The translations under genes and the position numbers were made by a program. 64,000 nt of DNA from Lactiplantibacillus mudanjiangensis. Lineage in GTDB: Bacteria > Bacillota > Bacilli > Lactobacillales > Lactobacillaceae. Below the pieces are notes generated by a model. The model did not search any database. It worked only from the letters and a program-made list of their open reading frames with translations, and was not told the origin of the DNA. How positions within the stretch are numbered: position 1 is the stretch's first letter; every line of letters starts with the position of its first letter. The stretch covers positions 1 to 64,000 of the forward strand of contig NZ_BJDY01000007.1 of assembly GCF_005405385.1 (NCBI RefSeq), read 5' to 3'. This document shows, piece by piece, positions 25,898-35,034 of the stretch.

Positions 25898-26883
25898 GCG
25901 TGACCTCCTAGTAATTGATGCAAGGTCGTGCTCAAGTCAGGATCAGTCGCACCAACGACCCGCGATAAGAACAGGCGCCAGAACGTGTTAACGTCGACAT
26001 CCGTCATGATATGACTATTGTTGGCACGATGCCAGAAATCATGATCATCTACAATCGATTGTCCGCGGGCCACATCATCGGTCGCAACGACCGTGGTATA
26101 GGCATCAAAGCCGCCTAAGATTTCGGGATCAATCATTGCAGCCACGGCCAATGGATCATTAATCACACAACCAATCACCCGTTCATACTCCCAATGAAAA
26201 TCAAAGTAGAAACGTGTGATTTTAGCAATGAACTGACCCATTTCTGGATTAATGGCCCGCATATATTCTAAAATGCTAGGTGTTAAAACGATCTTACGAG
26301 TGACATCTAGGCCAACCATTTCAATCGGAACTGGCATGAGGTCAAACGTTAATTTAGCGGCATCGGGATCACACCAGAAGTTATATTCTGCGACTGGTGA
26401 ACAGTTCCCATGACTACGATAATTACCGCCCATTAGGACAAAGCGATCAACTTGATCAAATAAATGAGCGTCACGCTGTAAAACTTGCGCAATATTGGTT
26501 AATGGTCCTAACGCTAAGATCGACGTGGTTGGCTCTTCAGTTAGTGTGCGTTCGATAAAGGCAACCCCATCTTGCGCCGCATGGACTTTCGTGACCGCGG
26601 GGATCTGACTATTACCTAGGCCATCGTCGCCATGCGTATCTTGGGCACTAGTATAAGCCACCTCAAGTGGGCGATTTTCTCCCATAAAAACAGGGATATC
26701 TAAACGATCGGCTAACGCTAAAATTTTGAGCGCATTTTCGGCACCAATATGGGTGGGCACATTGCCACACACGGTGGTAATGCCCACCACATTTAATTCC
26801 GGTGAGTTTAAGGCCAATAAAATGGCTAAGCTATCATCGATCCCGGGATCACAATCAATGATGACGTTACGAGCTGCATTCAT
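25894..26883 (-). CDS. inosine/uridine-preferring nucleoside hydrolase
   Basis: Cleaves the N-glycosidic bond of ribonucleosides to base and ribose. The 329-residue protein begins with the calcium-binding signature IIDCDPGIDDSLAILLAL, followed by GITTVCGNVPT, and has the conserved FVLMGGNYRSHGNCSPVAEYNFWCDPDAA segment (His and Asn-Phe-Asp type substrate contacts) and NDPLAVAAMIDP near the C-terminus. It is full length. It forms an operon with the ECF S component, giving uptake plus salvage, and is divergent from the TetR/oleate-hydratase region. Confidence 0.93.
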   Translation of the reverse strand: MNAARNVIIDCDPGIDDSLAILLALNSPELNVVGITTVCGNVPTHIGAENALKILALADRLDIPVFMGENRPLEVAYTSAQDTHGDDGLGNSQIPAVTKVHAAQDGVAFIERTLTEEPTTSILALGPLTNIAQVLQRDAHLFDQVDRFVLMGGNYRSHGNCSPVAEYNFWCDPDAAKLTFDLMPVPIEMVGLDVTRKIVLTPSILEYMRAINPEMGQFIAKITRFYFDFHWEYERVIGCVINDPLAVAAMIDPEILGGFDAYTTVVATDDVARGQSIVDDHDFWHRANNSHIMTDVDVNTFWRLFLSRVVGATDPDLSTTLHQLLGGHA

Positions 26884-27096
26884 GTCTCCTACCTCCGATT
26901 ATCATGAAGTTCTTGGTTTTTTATCCTGGGAAGTTTACGAACCAGGCAGTCGGACTGCCGACTAATGTGATAAATGCACCTCTAAGTATAAGGGAAACCG
27001 CGACAAATTAACATCATCTATGAAAAATATGTCAATTTCATTGGCAATCATTGTATAATTAGAACCAGCTAATTTCGTAGGAGCGTGTTTAAATTT

Positions 27097-27645
27097 ATGA
27101 CCACCAAAGAACGCCTGTCAGCCGCGTTAATCCAAGAATTACAACAAACACCTGTTGATAAAATCACCATCCAAACCTTAGTCGATGACTGTGATCTTAC
27201 TCGTCAAACATTCTACAATCATTTTGCAGATATCTATGAACTCGTCGAATGGACCGCTGCTCAAGCCACAGCTAAGTCGTTGGCGCACAGTGCTGACTAT
27301 GATCATTGGCAACACGGCTTTCTCAATGTCATGCAAACGATTCAGGCCAATCAATACTTGATTGAAAATACGTATCAGTCCGCCTATCGCGACTTACTAG
27401 AAAAATACATCTATACCGTTCTTTATCAATATATTTTGGTAGTCGTCGATCGCCAGGCCCAAGGGTTAACCGTTGCACAAAAACACAAGGATTTCATTGC
27501 CCACTTTTATAGTCTCGCCTTCATTGCCTTAATCTTTGATTGGGTCAAAGACGGACTGAAAACTGATCCACAAGAACTAGTTGACCAAACCGCGGTCCTA
27601 ATCCAAGGTGATTTTCGCAAGGCCCTTCAACAGTATACCCATTAA
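27097..27645 (+). CDS. TetR family regulator (DhaS-like C-terminal type)
   Basis: A 182-residue protein. The N-terminal HTH is TTKERLSAALIQELQQTPVD followed by KITIQTLVDDCDLTRQTFYNHF, with the typical Q-T-F-Y-N-H-F recognition helix. The C-terminal region (about residues 60-180) is all helical with a conserved YQSAYRDLLEKYIYTVLY segment, as in the TetR_C_7/DhaS group. The ATG at 27097 is chosen; a GTG four codons upstream lies almost on the AGGAG. It precedes the oleate hydratase gene but is separated from it by a terminator, so it likely controls that gene from its own transcript. Confidence 0.85.
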   Translation: MTTKERLSAALIQELQQTPVDKITIQTLVDDCDLTRQTFYNHFADIYELVEWTAAQATAKSLAHSADYDHWQHGFLNVMQTIQANQYLIENTYQSAYRDLLEKYIYTVLYQYILVVVDRQAQGLTVAQKHKDFIAHFYSLAFIALIFDWVKDGLKTDPQELVDQTAVLIQGDFRKALQQYTH

Positions 27646-27656
27646 CTTTACAATTC

Positions 27657-27693
27657 CCGCGAACTGTCAAAAACTAGACAGTTCGCTTTTTTT
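27657..27693 (+). terminator. terminator of the tetR gene
   Basis: Hairpin GCGAACTGTC/GACAGTTCGC followed by seven T residues. Confidence 0.92.
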
Positions 27694-27767
27694 GTCAATT
27701 GTACCGACGGTTGGGACGACTTATCGTTAAGACAAGTTATAAATCCAATCAAAGAAGGCCATTGATT

Positions 27768-29567
27768 ATGAACATTTATCAAACCATGTATCGTCCTTTA
27801 AAACCCGCTGGTATTGATGATCGCCGCGCTAAGATCGTTGGCGGCGGGATTGCCGGTTTAGCCACTGCCGTTTTCTTAATTGACGACGCCCAAATGCCCG
27901 CCAAAAATATCACCATTTTGGAAAAGAAACCCGTCATGGGTGGTTCCATGGATGGCACCAAACAAACCGCGGGTTACTTATGCCGCGCGGAACGCGAACT
28001 CGAACCTTATATGGAATGTCTCTGGTATCTATGTAGTAAAATTCCATCATTAGAAAATCCCGGCCGTTCCGTTTTGGATGATGTGGTCGACTTTAACCGT
28101 GATGAACCCATTCATAGCGAAGCCCGGGTCATTATCAACCAAGGTGAAATTGACAGCCACTACCATGACTACAAATTAGCACCACAATATGCCGAAGCGA
28201 TGCGGAAAATCATCAGCTCGTCAGAAGAAGAACTTGCCAATAAGCGTCTTGATGAATTCTTCGATGAAGGGTTCTTCAAAACCAACTTCTGGACTTGTTT
28301 CCACAGCCAATTGGCTTTCAAACATTATCACAGTGTGACTGAATGCCGTCGCTACTGGCAACGGTTCACTTTCATCACTCGTCATGAATATTTGGAAGGG
28401 TTCATTCATACGAAGTACAACGAATACGATGCCATTATTTTACCAATCGAACGCTGGTTAATTGACCAAGGCGTGACTTTTGAAAATGACTTTAATGTCA
28501 CCGACTTAACTTTTAGTGATCAACAAAATACCGTTAACCAAATTATCGCGACCCAACATGGGCAAGCCGCTAATGTGACTGTCGCACCACAAGATTTGGT
28601 TTTCGTTACCACTGGCTCTATTAGTGAAAACAGTACTTTCGGTGATAACCACACCGTTGCAGAAACTAATCGTGATACGACCGACATGGGGACCTTCACT
28701 ATTTGGCAGAACCTTGCAAAAAAAGACACTAAATTCGGTCATCCTGAAAAGTTCTTAGGTCAAATTGACAAGACTAAATGGATTTCGTTCTTCCCAACCG
28801 TTAAAGATTATCCTGAATTCTTCAAACGCATTGAAGACTTATCCGGTAGTCCAGCCGGGACTGGTGGCTTGATGACGTTCAAAGATTCTAACTGGGATCT
28901 CTCGTTTGAAATTCATCACAAACCATTCTTCCCCTATCAAGCTGATGACGAAGAAGTTGGTTGGGGCTATGGGCTGTATGGTGAAAATATCGGGAACTAC
29001 ATCAAGAAACGGATGTGGGATTGTACCGGTGACGAAATCATGACCGAATTGCTCTATCACTTGGGCATGTTGGATATCAAAGATGACGTCCTCGCCCACA
29101 CTTACATGTCGACCGCAATGATGCCATACTGTACCGCACAATTCATGCCACGTGAGCTCGGCGATCGGCCAAAGGTCATTCCTGATGGCTGCACCAACTT
29201 AGCGTTACTTGGTCAATTCGTTGAAATTGATGACGATGTGGTCTTCACGGTTGAAACTTCTGTTCGGACTGGTTTAGAAGCCGTTTATGACTTACTTCAC
29301 TTTGACAAAGCCGTCATCGAAGTTAACCCATCACGCTACGACGTTCGTTACTTACTCGAACGGGTTAAGCGCTTTGCCGGCGTCCATGGTGAAATTACCA
29401 CCGACGACTTGCCCAAACTTGATCCCGCTCAGTTACCAGCATTACAAGCCAGTTTGCTGAAACTCATCAACGACGTGCCACCGTTCTATCAGATGTACCT
29501 CGGTCGCGACCAAACGATTCCACAAAAAGCCGCCGTCTTACATCCTAAAGCACCACGCAGTAAATAG
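27768..29567 (+). CDS. ohyA: oleate hydratase (myosin-cross-reactive antigen family)
   Basis: Adds water across the cis-9 double bond of oleic/linoleic acid to give 10-hydroxy fatty acids, an FAD enzyme linked to fatty-acid detoxification. The 599-residue protein has the FAD-binding IVGGGIAGLATAVFL near residue 23, LEKKPVMGGSMDGT, the family stretch RAERELEPYMECLWYLCSKIPS, and later ECRRYWQRF and TYMSTAMMPYCTAQFMPR. The ATG at 27768 has AAGAAGG upstream. A TetR regulator precedes it. The 3' untranslated region carries repeat copy 3 before the terminator at 29918. Confidence 0.96.
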   Translation: MNIYQTMYRPLKPAGIDDRRAKIVGGGIAGLATAVFLIDDAQMPAKNITILEKKPVMGGSMDGTKQTAGYLCRAERELEPYMECLWYLCSKIPSLENPGRSVLDDVVDFNRDEPIHSEARVIINQGEIDSHYHDYKLAPQYAEAMRKIISSSEEELANKRLDEFFDEGFFKTNFWTCFHSQLAFKHYHSVTECRRYWQRFTFITRHEYLEGFIHTKYNEYDAIILPIERWLIDQGVTFENDFNVTDLTFSDQQNTVNQIIATQHGQAANVTVAPQDLVFVTTGSISENSTFGDNHTVAETNRDTTDMGTFTIWQNLAKKDTKFGHPEKFLGQIDKTKWISFFPTVKDYPEFFKRIEDLSGSPAGTGGLMTFKDSNWDLSFEIHHKPFFPYQADDEEVGWGYGLYGENIGNYIKKRMWDCTGDEIMTELLYHLGMLDIKDDVLAHTYMSTAMMPYCTAQFMPRELGDRPKVIPDGCTNLALLGQFVEIDDDVVFTVETSVRTGLEAVYDLLHFDKAVIEVNPSRYDVRYLLERVKRFAGVHGEITTDDLPKLDPAQLPALQASLLKLINDVPPFYQMYLGRDQTIPQKAAVLHPKAPRSK

Positions 29568-29601
29568 TTCTCTTTAGGTTTCTTGAGTTATGCTAAATTA
29601 G

Positions 29602-29856
29602 TCACCTACGTCAGCCGGCGCCATCACTGGCTGACTCCGGTTAGATTGTTTAATCAAATCTTGTAATCAGCTTTATAACCGAGAGTGCCTTCACATTGAG
29701 CCCAGCCGTGAGAGCCTCTAAGCAATAAATTGCTAAGAGGCTGGCGCTTTTGAAACACGGATTTTATGGTTCAAAACGACGGTTCAGACCGTTTTTTGGC
29801 TGAACCGGTTCGCCCACAGCGTTCCGACTCAATGTGGGCGAACAGCAGGTGGCAAG
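29602..29856 (+). repeat. structured intergenic repeat, copy 3 (module A gutted, module B intact)
   Basis: Starts with CACCTACGTCAGCC like copy 1 but passes at once into GGCGCCATCACTGGCTGAC, so the interior of module A (its three hairpins and half of the outer stem) is deleted at a GCC/GGC junction. Module B is complete. Its hairpin at 29713-29742 reads AGCCTCT..AGCAAT/ATTGCT..AGAGGCT, with three compensated base-pair changes against copy 1. It lies between the oleate hydratase stop and the terminator at 29918-29959, in A-to-B sense. Confidence 0.88.
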
Positions 29857-29917
29857 ATTACCAAATTTTAAATCAGTGATTATTAAACGTAACCTTTAAT
29901 TAGTTTTATCATTTCCC

Positions 29918-29959
29918 ATAAACGAGGCAGTCCTATTCAGGAGTGTCTCGTTTATTTTT
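29918..29959 (+). terminator. terminator beyond repeat copy 3
   Basis: Hairpin ATAAACGAG/CTCGTTTAT followed by a T-run; first terminator after oleate hydratase. Confidence 0.85.
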
Positions 29960-30079
29960 AGCAATTTTTTCATTTTAAGATAGTATTTTCCGACAAAAAA
30001 GACTATTCTAGCACTGTACAAAAAATACTGAGTACCTACTCACTATCGGTAGGAATCACTTAGTTTAGGGGTGATGAGC

Positions 30080-32848
30080 ATGGCTCAATCAAAATTAATC
30101 ACTGACGATTACGCGCAATTAACCGCTACTAAATTTTACGATGACTTACAAACTAAACAAACCGGTTTGACCGCGGCGCAAGCGGCCCAGCGACTACAAC
30201 AAGTTGGGCCAAACACGATTCAACAAACCCAATCGCGTTCCCAGTTAAAGGCCTTCTTGAAAAACTTTACCAGCCTGATGGCCTTACTGCTGTGGGTCAG
30301 CGGCCTTATTGCCATGTTTACCGGAATGCTTGAACTTGGCATTGCCATCTGGGCAGTCAACTTAATTAACGGTTGTTTTAGCTTTTGGCAAGAACATGCC
30401 GCTCAAAAGGCCACCGATTCCTTAAAAGCGATGTTGCCGACTTACACGCAAGTTTTACGTGACGGTCAAACGCAACAAATTAATGCCACCGAATTAGTTC
30501 CGGGAGATGTTTTTCTAATTCAAGCTGGTAACAGTATCTCCGCTGACGCTCGTATCATGCAAGCGACTAGCCTACAAGTCGACGAATCAGCGTTGACCGG
30601 TGAATCCCTAGCCGTTGATAAACAAGCCGCTTATGCCAAAGGTGAAGGCCACTTTGCGGAACGTAATATTGTTTATGCCGGCACTGTTGCGGTTAGTGGC
30701 ACTGCCACGGCAGTCGCTGTTCAAACAGGCATGCAAACCGAGTTCGGCCAAATTGCAGCGTTAACACAGCATCAAAAAACAACGGTTTCACCACTCACAA
30801 CCGAGCTCAATCGATTGACCCGTCAAATTTCGTTAATTGCGATCTTAATCGGTCTGGTTTTCTTTGTGGCCGCAATCTTTTTCGTTCACTACCCCATTGC
30901 CAAATCGTTTATTTTTGCTTTAGGGATGATCGTGGCTTTCATTCCAGAAGGCTTATTGCCAACCGTCACGCTATCTTTGGCGCAAGGTGTTACCCGAATG
31001 TCGAAACGTCACGCCTTAGTTAAAGAACTCAGTAGTGTTGAAACACTTGGTGAAACTACTGTCATTTGTTCTGATAAAACGGGGACATTGACCCAAAATC
31101 AAATGACGATTAATCACGTTTGGCTACCGCAACAAACCTACAAAGTTAGCGGCGAAGGTTACGTCAACAATGGACACCTAACCTTAACTGATCAGCCGGT
31201 CGATCTAACATCAGACAACGATTTCACCTTACTTTTGCGGATCGCCGCATTAGATAACGATACTGATATTAAACCTGGTCAAACCACTGCTAAGCCTAAA
31301 ATTATGGGCACGCCGACTGAAGCGGCGCACTTAATTTTGGCGCAAAAAGCCGGCTTAGACTTAGATCAGCTACGACAAACGTATCCACGAATACAAGAAT
31401 TGCCATTTGATTCTGACCGAAAACGCATGACAACCTTGCATACGCAGCCCGATGGCACCACCGTGATTTATGTCAAAGGGGCTTTGGATAGTACGTTAGC
31501 ATTGTGTGACACGATTTTAGATCACGGGACTGTACGACCATTAACCACCGCCGACACTGAACGCATCAATCAAGCCAATCAACATTATGCAGCACAGGGG
31601 TTACGGTCACTGGCCTTTGCTTATCGACCATTTGATGGCTCACATGACCTCCCAGATGATCCGGCTAACTGTACGATTGCTAACACCGAACAACACTTAA
31701 CGTTCATTGGCTTGACTGTCATGGCTGATCCGCCACGCCCTGAAATCTACGCGGCCGTTGAAAAATGTCGCCGTGCTCAGATTCGGATCATTATGGTCAC
31801 CGGTGATAGTCCCCTAACTGCTAAAAGTGTGGCCACTAAGATTGGCATTACCAGCGATCAGGCGCGCGTTGTCACTGGCGATGAACTCAGTGCCATGAGT
31901 GATGACGCGTTACAAACGGCCGTTAAAGGTGAAGTCATCTTCGCTCGTGTTGCGCCTGAACAAAAATACCGCATCGTTCAAGCCAACCAGCATAACGGCG
32001 AAATTGTTGCGTCAACTGGTGACGGTGTCAATGACGCCCCCGCTTTGAAGCAAGCCGATATCGGGATTGCCATGGGCGTCACCGGTACCGATGTGGCTAA
32101 AGATGCTGCCGATATGATTTTGACTGACGATAACTTCGCTTCGATCGTGGCTGCGATTGAAGAAGGTCGAACCGTTTACAGTAACTTACAGAAATTCTTA
32201 CTCTACATTTTAAACAGCAACGTCCCAGAAGCCATTCCGTCAGTCTTGTTTCTGTTCTCACGTGGTTTAATTCCATTACCTTTAACCGTCATGCAAATTT
32301 TGACCGTTGATCTGGGGACTGACATGTTGCCCGCCTTAGGACTAGGCGCAGAAGCCGGTGAACCAGGTGTGATGGATCAACCACCGCGAGCTCGCGATGC
32401 GCATCTATTAAATAAGGCTATTATCTGGAAAGCTTTCGGCTGGTACGGCTTGTTTGCCTCAGCACTGTCAACCTTCGCTTACTTCTTCGTCAACTGGACC
32501 AATGGCTGGCCGCAAGTTGCTTTATCCGCTAGTGGGAATACGTATGTTTTAGCTACCACCATGACTTTAGCTGCGATTGTCTTTTGTCAAATTGCTGCTG
32601 CCATTAACTGTCGAACCACTTATAATTCAGTCTTCACAGTCGGCCTGTTTAGTAACCGGCGCATCTGGTGGGGTATCTTATTTGAAGTCGTTTTACTGGC
32701 GGCTTTGATGTATGTGCCAGTATTACAAGGTTTGTTCAACACCACCGCAATCGCTAGTCGTGACTGGGCATTCCTCCTTTGTTTACCAATTCCGTTAGTG
32801 TTAATTGAGGAAGGTCGCAAAGCGTTGGTTCGTCATTGGCAAGCTTAA
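30080..32848 (+). CDS. cation-transporting P-type ATPase (P2 type)
   Basis: A 922-residue ion pump. N-terminal cation-ATPase domain, TGES (ALTGESLAVDK) in the actuator domain, the phosphorylated Asp in CSDKTGTLTQNQ, nucleotide-domain KGALDSTLALC, hinge TGDGVNDAPALKQADIGIAMG, and about ten TM segments. The TM4 motif is IPEGLLPTVTLSLAQG: the PEGLL form is closer to Na,K-type (P2C) pumps than to SERCA PEGLPA, so monovalent cations are as likely as Ca2+. The ATG at 30080 is 6 bases after AGGGGTGA; two upstream in-frame starts overlap the RBS. Monocistronic with a strong terminator. Confidence 0.93.
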   Translation: MAQSKLITDDYAQLTATKFYDDLQTKQTGLTAAQAAQRLQQVGPNTIQQTQSRSQLKAFLKNFTSLMALLLWVSGLIAMFTGMLELGIAIWAVNLINGCFSFWQEHAAQKATDSLKAMLPTYTQVLRDGQTQQINATELVPGDVFLIQAGNSISADARIMQATSLQVDESALTGESLAVDKQAAYAKGEGHFAERNIVYAGTVAVSGTATAVAVQTGMQTEFGQIAALTQHQKTTVSPLTTELNRLTRQISLIAILIGLVFFVAAIFFVHYPIAKSFIFALGMIVAFIPEGLLPTVTLSLAQGVTRMSKRHALVKELSSVETLGETTVICSDKTGTLTQNQMTINHVWLPQQTYKVSGEGYVNNGHLTLTDQPVDLTSDNDFTLLLRIAALDNDTDIKPGQTTAKPKIMGTPTEAAHLILAQKAGLDLDQLRQTYPRIQELPFDSDRKRMTTLHTQPDGTTVIYVKGALDSTLALCDTILDHGTVRPLTTADTERINQANQHYAAQGLRSLAFAYRPFDGSHDLPDDPANCTIANTEQHLTFIGLTVMADPPRPEIYAAVEKCRRAQIRIIMVTGDSPLTAKSVATKIGITSDQARVVTGDELSAMSDDALQTAVKGEVIFARVAPEQKYRIVQANQHNGEIVASTGDGVNDAPALKQADIGIAMGVTGTDVAKDAADMILTDDNFASIVAAIEEGRTVYSNLQKFLLYILNSNVPEAIPSVLFLFSRGLIPLPLTVMQILTVDLGTDMLPALGLGAEAGEPGVMDQPPRARDAHLLNKAIIWKAFGWYGLFASALSTFAYFFVNWTNGWPQVALSASGNTYVLATTMTLAAIVFCQIAAAINCRTTYNSVFTVGLFSNRRIWWGILFEVVLLAALMYVPVLQGLFNTTAIASRDWAFLLCLPIPLVLIEEGRKALVRHWQA

Positions 32849-32861
32849 TATTGAACTTAAT

Positions 32862-32907
32862 CGCTCCCCGAACAGTCTGATGAGAAACTGTTCGGGGAGC
32901 GATTTTT
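32862..32907 (+). terminator. terminator of the P-type ATPase gene
   Basis: Hairpin GCTCCCCGAACAGT/ACTGTTCGGGGAGC then a T-run. Confidence 0.93.
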
Positions 32908-32925
32908 AACAAAAACTTTAAAAAA

Positions 32926-32982
32926 ATGGCACTATACTTCCAAAAAAGATGAAATTCAGTAAAAATGGAAGTATAGTTCCAT
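32926..32982. promoter_or_regulatory. long inverted repeat (operator candidate) upstream of the RibD-C reductase
   Basis: Arms 32926-32942 (ATGGCACTATACTTCCA) and 32966-32982 (TGGAAGTATAGTTCCAT), one mismatch, 23 bases apart, in the promoter region of the gene at 33075. ACTATACTTCC half-sites on both strands suggest a dimeric regulator, possibly two dimers. Confidence 0.5.
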
Positions 32983-33074
32983 TTTTGGTCAAACTTCCTC
33001 AGAACATTCTCACCCAACTTTTGGCTAAAAATGTTACAATACGGTTACAAAAACTAAAAAGTAGGTGCCAATTT

Positions 33075-33602
33075 ATGCGCAAAGTTCAATTCTATGGTGC
33101 GGTTTCCATTGATGGCTACTTAGCGACCACCGACGACCGCCTTGATTGGCTTTTCAAAACCGGCGGGGCCGATCAAGCGCCCACGGCTGAGTTTATGCAG
33201 GCAGTCGATACGGCAATCATGGGACGTCGCACGTACGAATATACGATGGAACAAACGACGGACCAACTCATTAATCCCTATAATCCATTAACTAAAAATA
33301 TTGTGATGACATCCGATCCCCAACCAAGTACCGCGCACACCACATTTACGAACGCTGACATCACCAACGTGGTTAAGCAACTCTTAACTGAGCCAGGGCA
33401 AAACATTTGGATTGTTGGCGGTTCAGGCGTTTTAATGCCACTACTAACCGCCGACTTGGTCGATGAACTCTTCATTCAAGTCGCACCCGTACTACTTGGT
33501 GATGGGATTCCATTATTTACTAAAGTCGATTACACGCATCGGTTTGAACTTGTTGAAACCAATCATTACGGACAATTAACTGAATTACATTTTCAACGTT
33601 AA
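33075..33602 (+). CDS. dihydrofolate reductase-like / RibD C-terminal family protein (YyaP-like)
   Basis: A 175-residue cytoplasmic protein of the RibD_C/DHFR-like fold: MRKVQFYGAVSIDGYLATTD at the start, TAIMGRRTYEYTME, IVMTSDPQ and IWIVGGSGVLMPLLTADLVDELFIQVAPVLLGDG. It presumably reduces a pteridine or unrelated carbonyl substrate with NADPH; it is not part of riboflavin synthesis. The ATG at 33075 has TAGGTG 7 bases away. The long inverted repeat before it suggests tight regulation. No partner gene is linked. Confidence 0.88.
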   Translation: MRKVQFYGAVSIDGYLATTDDRLDWLFKTGGADQAPTAEFMQAVDTAIMGRRTYEYTMEQTTDQLINPYNPLTKNIVMTSDPQPSTAHTTFTNADITNVVKQLLTEPGQNIWIVGGSGVLMPLLTADLVDELFIQVAPVLLGDGIPLFTKVDYTHRFELVETNHYGQLTELHFQR

Positions 33603-33603
33603 C

Positions 33604-33655
33604 TAAAAAGCCGGTATGGTTTTGACTTTTAAGTCACGACCATACCGGTTTTTAC
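33604..33655. terminator. bidirectional terminator
   Basis: Hairpin AAAAGCCGGTATGG/CCATACCGGTTTTT with an inner GACTT/AAGTC stem, between convergent genes. Confidence 0.9.
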
Positions 33656-33662
33656 GTCTAAA

Positions 33663-34835
33663 TTAGGCCTTTTTCTGCGCTGGTTTCGCCTGATGCTGAA
33701 TCGATTGTCGTAACAAGATCGGTGCAATTAAAGTAGTTAAAATAATCGCCGCGATCACCGCTGAATAGCGATCCGCGGATAACAACTTCCCTTGATACCC
33801 AATCTGCGCAATAATTAACGCCATCTCACCACGTGACACCATCCCCGCACCGATTTCATAGCCACTCGTCCAACTAAATCCAGCTAATTTAGCACCAATA
33901 CCAGCGCCCAATAACTTCGTCACAATCGCTGCCACCGTAATGACCACGATGAACCAGAAGTCGGCCAAAAATCCCTTAAAGGACATATTCAGACCGATGC
34001 TGACAAAGAAGACTGGAATAAACACCGCATTCCCAATCGGTTGAATATGGGCATCAATCACTTGTCGATAATCCGTTTGTCCAACCGCGATGCCGGCAAA
34101 GAACGCCCCGATCACGGCACTCAATCCGATAAAGTCAGCAAAATAAGCTAGGCCAAAACAAATGACTAACGACATCAAGGTCACCGAAGTTGGCACTAAC
34201 AGAGCATCACCAATCTTCATTAAGCGCGGCACGATCCACTTCACCACCGCAAATAAGCCAATGAAGAAAGCTGCTTGGATCGCCAATGAAACACCTAGAT
34301 TAGTTGACGAACTTTCACCAACTTCGCCACCAAATAAACTAATCATCAAGCTTAAAATCAGCACGGCTAACACATCGTCGACAACTGCGGCGCCTAGAAT
34401 AGTTGTGCCTTCCTTGCCATCAAGGGCATGGAGTTCCTTTAAAACGGCGACAGAAATCGAAACCGATGTGGCCGCAAACGTCACGCCTAAAAATAAACTC
34501 TCAATGCTACCTAGATGAAAAAGCTGACTACACCAATCAATCACTACAACTGGTAAAATCACACCCAGAACAGCCACTAATAAACTCGGCCGCCAATACT
34601 TTTTCAATAATTGCAGGTCACTTTCAAGACCGGCCATGAACATCAAAATAATTACGCCTAATTCAGCAAAGTTGCTAATAAAACTGGTGGCTGTCACCCA
34701 CCCCAACAACGCTGGCCCCAACACAATGCCACTCAACAGTTGACCAATGACCGCCGGTAACCCCAAACGCACACTAATATGCCCAGCCACCGCGGTCACA
34801 ATCAAAATCAAGCTCAAGGTTCCAATATAATCCAA
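33663..34835 (-). CDS. Kef-type Na+(K+)/H+ antiporter, CPA2 family
   Basis: A 390-residue membrane antiporter with about 12 TM segments and no TrkA-N domain. Family stretches: GQLLSGIVLGPALLGWV near the start, FMAGLESDLQLLKKYWRP, the unwound TM with GTTILGAAVVDDVLAVLIL (conserved Asp pair) and IGAFFAGIAVGQTDYR. The real start is TTG at 34835 with GGAGG 6 bases away; upstream in-frame codons fall inside a long hairpin. The leader hairpin and its T-run directly abut the RBS, which points to control by attenuation. Confidence 0.9.
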   Translation of the reverse strand: MDYIGTLSLILIVTAVAGHISVRLGLPAVIGQLLSGIVLGPALLGWVTATSFISNFAELGVIILMFMAGLESDLQLLKKYWRPSLLVAVLGVILPVVVIDWCSQLFHLGSIESLFLGVTFAATSVSISVAVLKELHALDGKEGTTILGAAVVDDVLAVLILSLMISLFGGEVGESSSTNLGVSLAIQAAFFIGLFAVVKWIVPRLMKIGDALLVPTSVTLMSLVICFGLAYFADFIGLSAVIGAFFAGIAVGQTDYRQVIDAHIQPIGNAVFIPVFFVSIGLNMSFKGFLADFWFIVVITVAAIVTKLLGAGIGAKLAGFSWTSGYEIGAGMVSRGEMALIIAQIGYQGKLLSADRYSAVIAAIILTTLIAPILLRQSIQHQAKPAQKKA

Positions 34836-34845
34836 ATTTTGCCTC

Positions 34846-34915
34846 CTAAAAAAGGACACTTCAAAAATTCGACTACCCAACCCAAAAGTAGTCCGAATTC
34901 TTGAAGTGTCCTTCA
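34846..34915 (-). promoter_or_regulatory. terminator-like leader hairpin of the antiporter gene
   Basis: On the minus strand, arms AAGGACACTTCAA..ATTCG..ACTAC and GTAGT..CGAAT..TTGAAGTGTCCTT form a stem of more than 20 bp, followed by TTTTTT and then AGGAGG. The leader is only about 100 nt from the promoter at 34941-34970, so the hairpin fills most of it. Confidence 0.7.
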
Positions 34916-34940
34916 ACCGAATGTTTTAACTGTGAAACTC

Positions 34941-34970
34941 AGTATAGCACATTTTCATTAGTCCTGTCAT
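34941..34970 (-). promoter_or_regulatory. promoter of the antiporter gene
   Basis: Minus strand: -35 ATGACA (34965-34970), 18-bp spacer, -10 TATACT (34941-34946). Confidence 0.65.
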
Positions 34971-35034
34971 TGACGGCGGTGCCAACCAACGCTTATAGTA
35001 AACTTATTAACGATCACTGAAAGGAAGTTCACCC

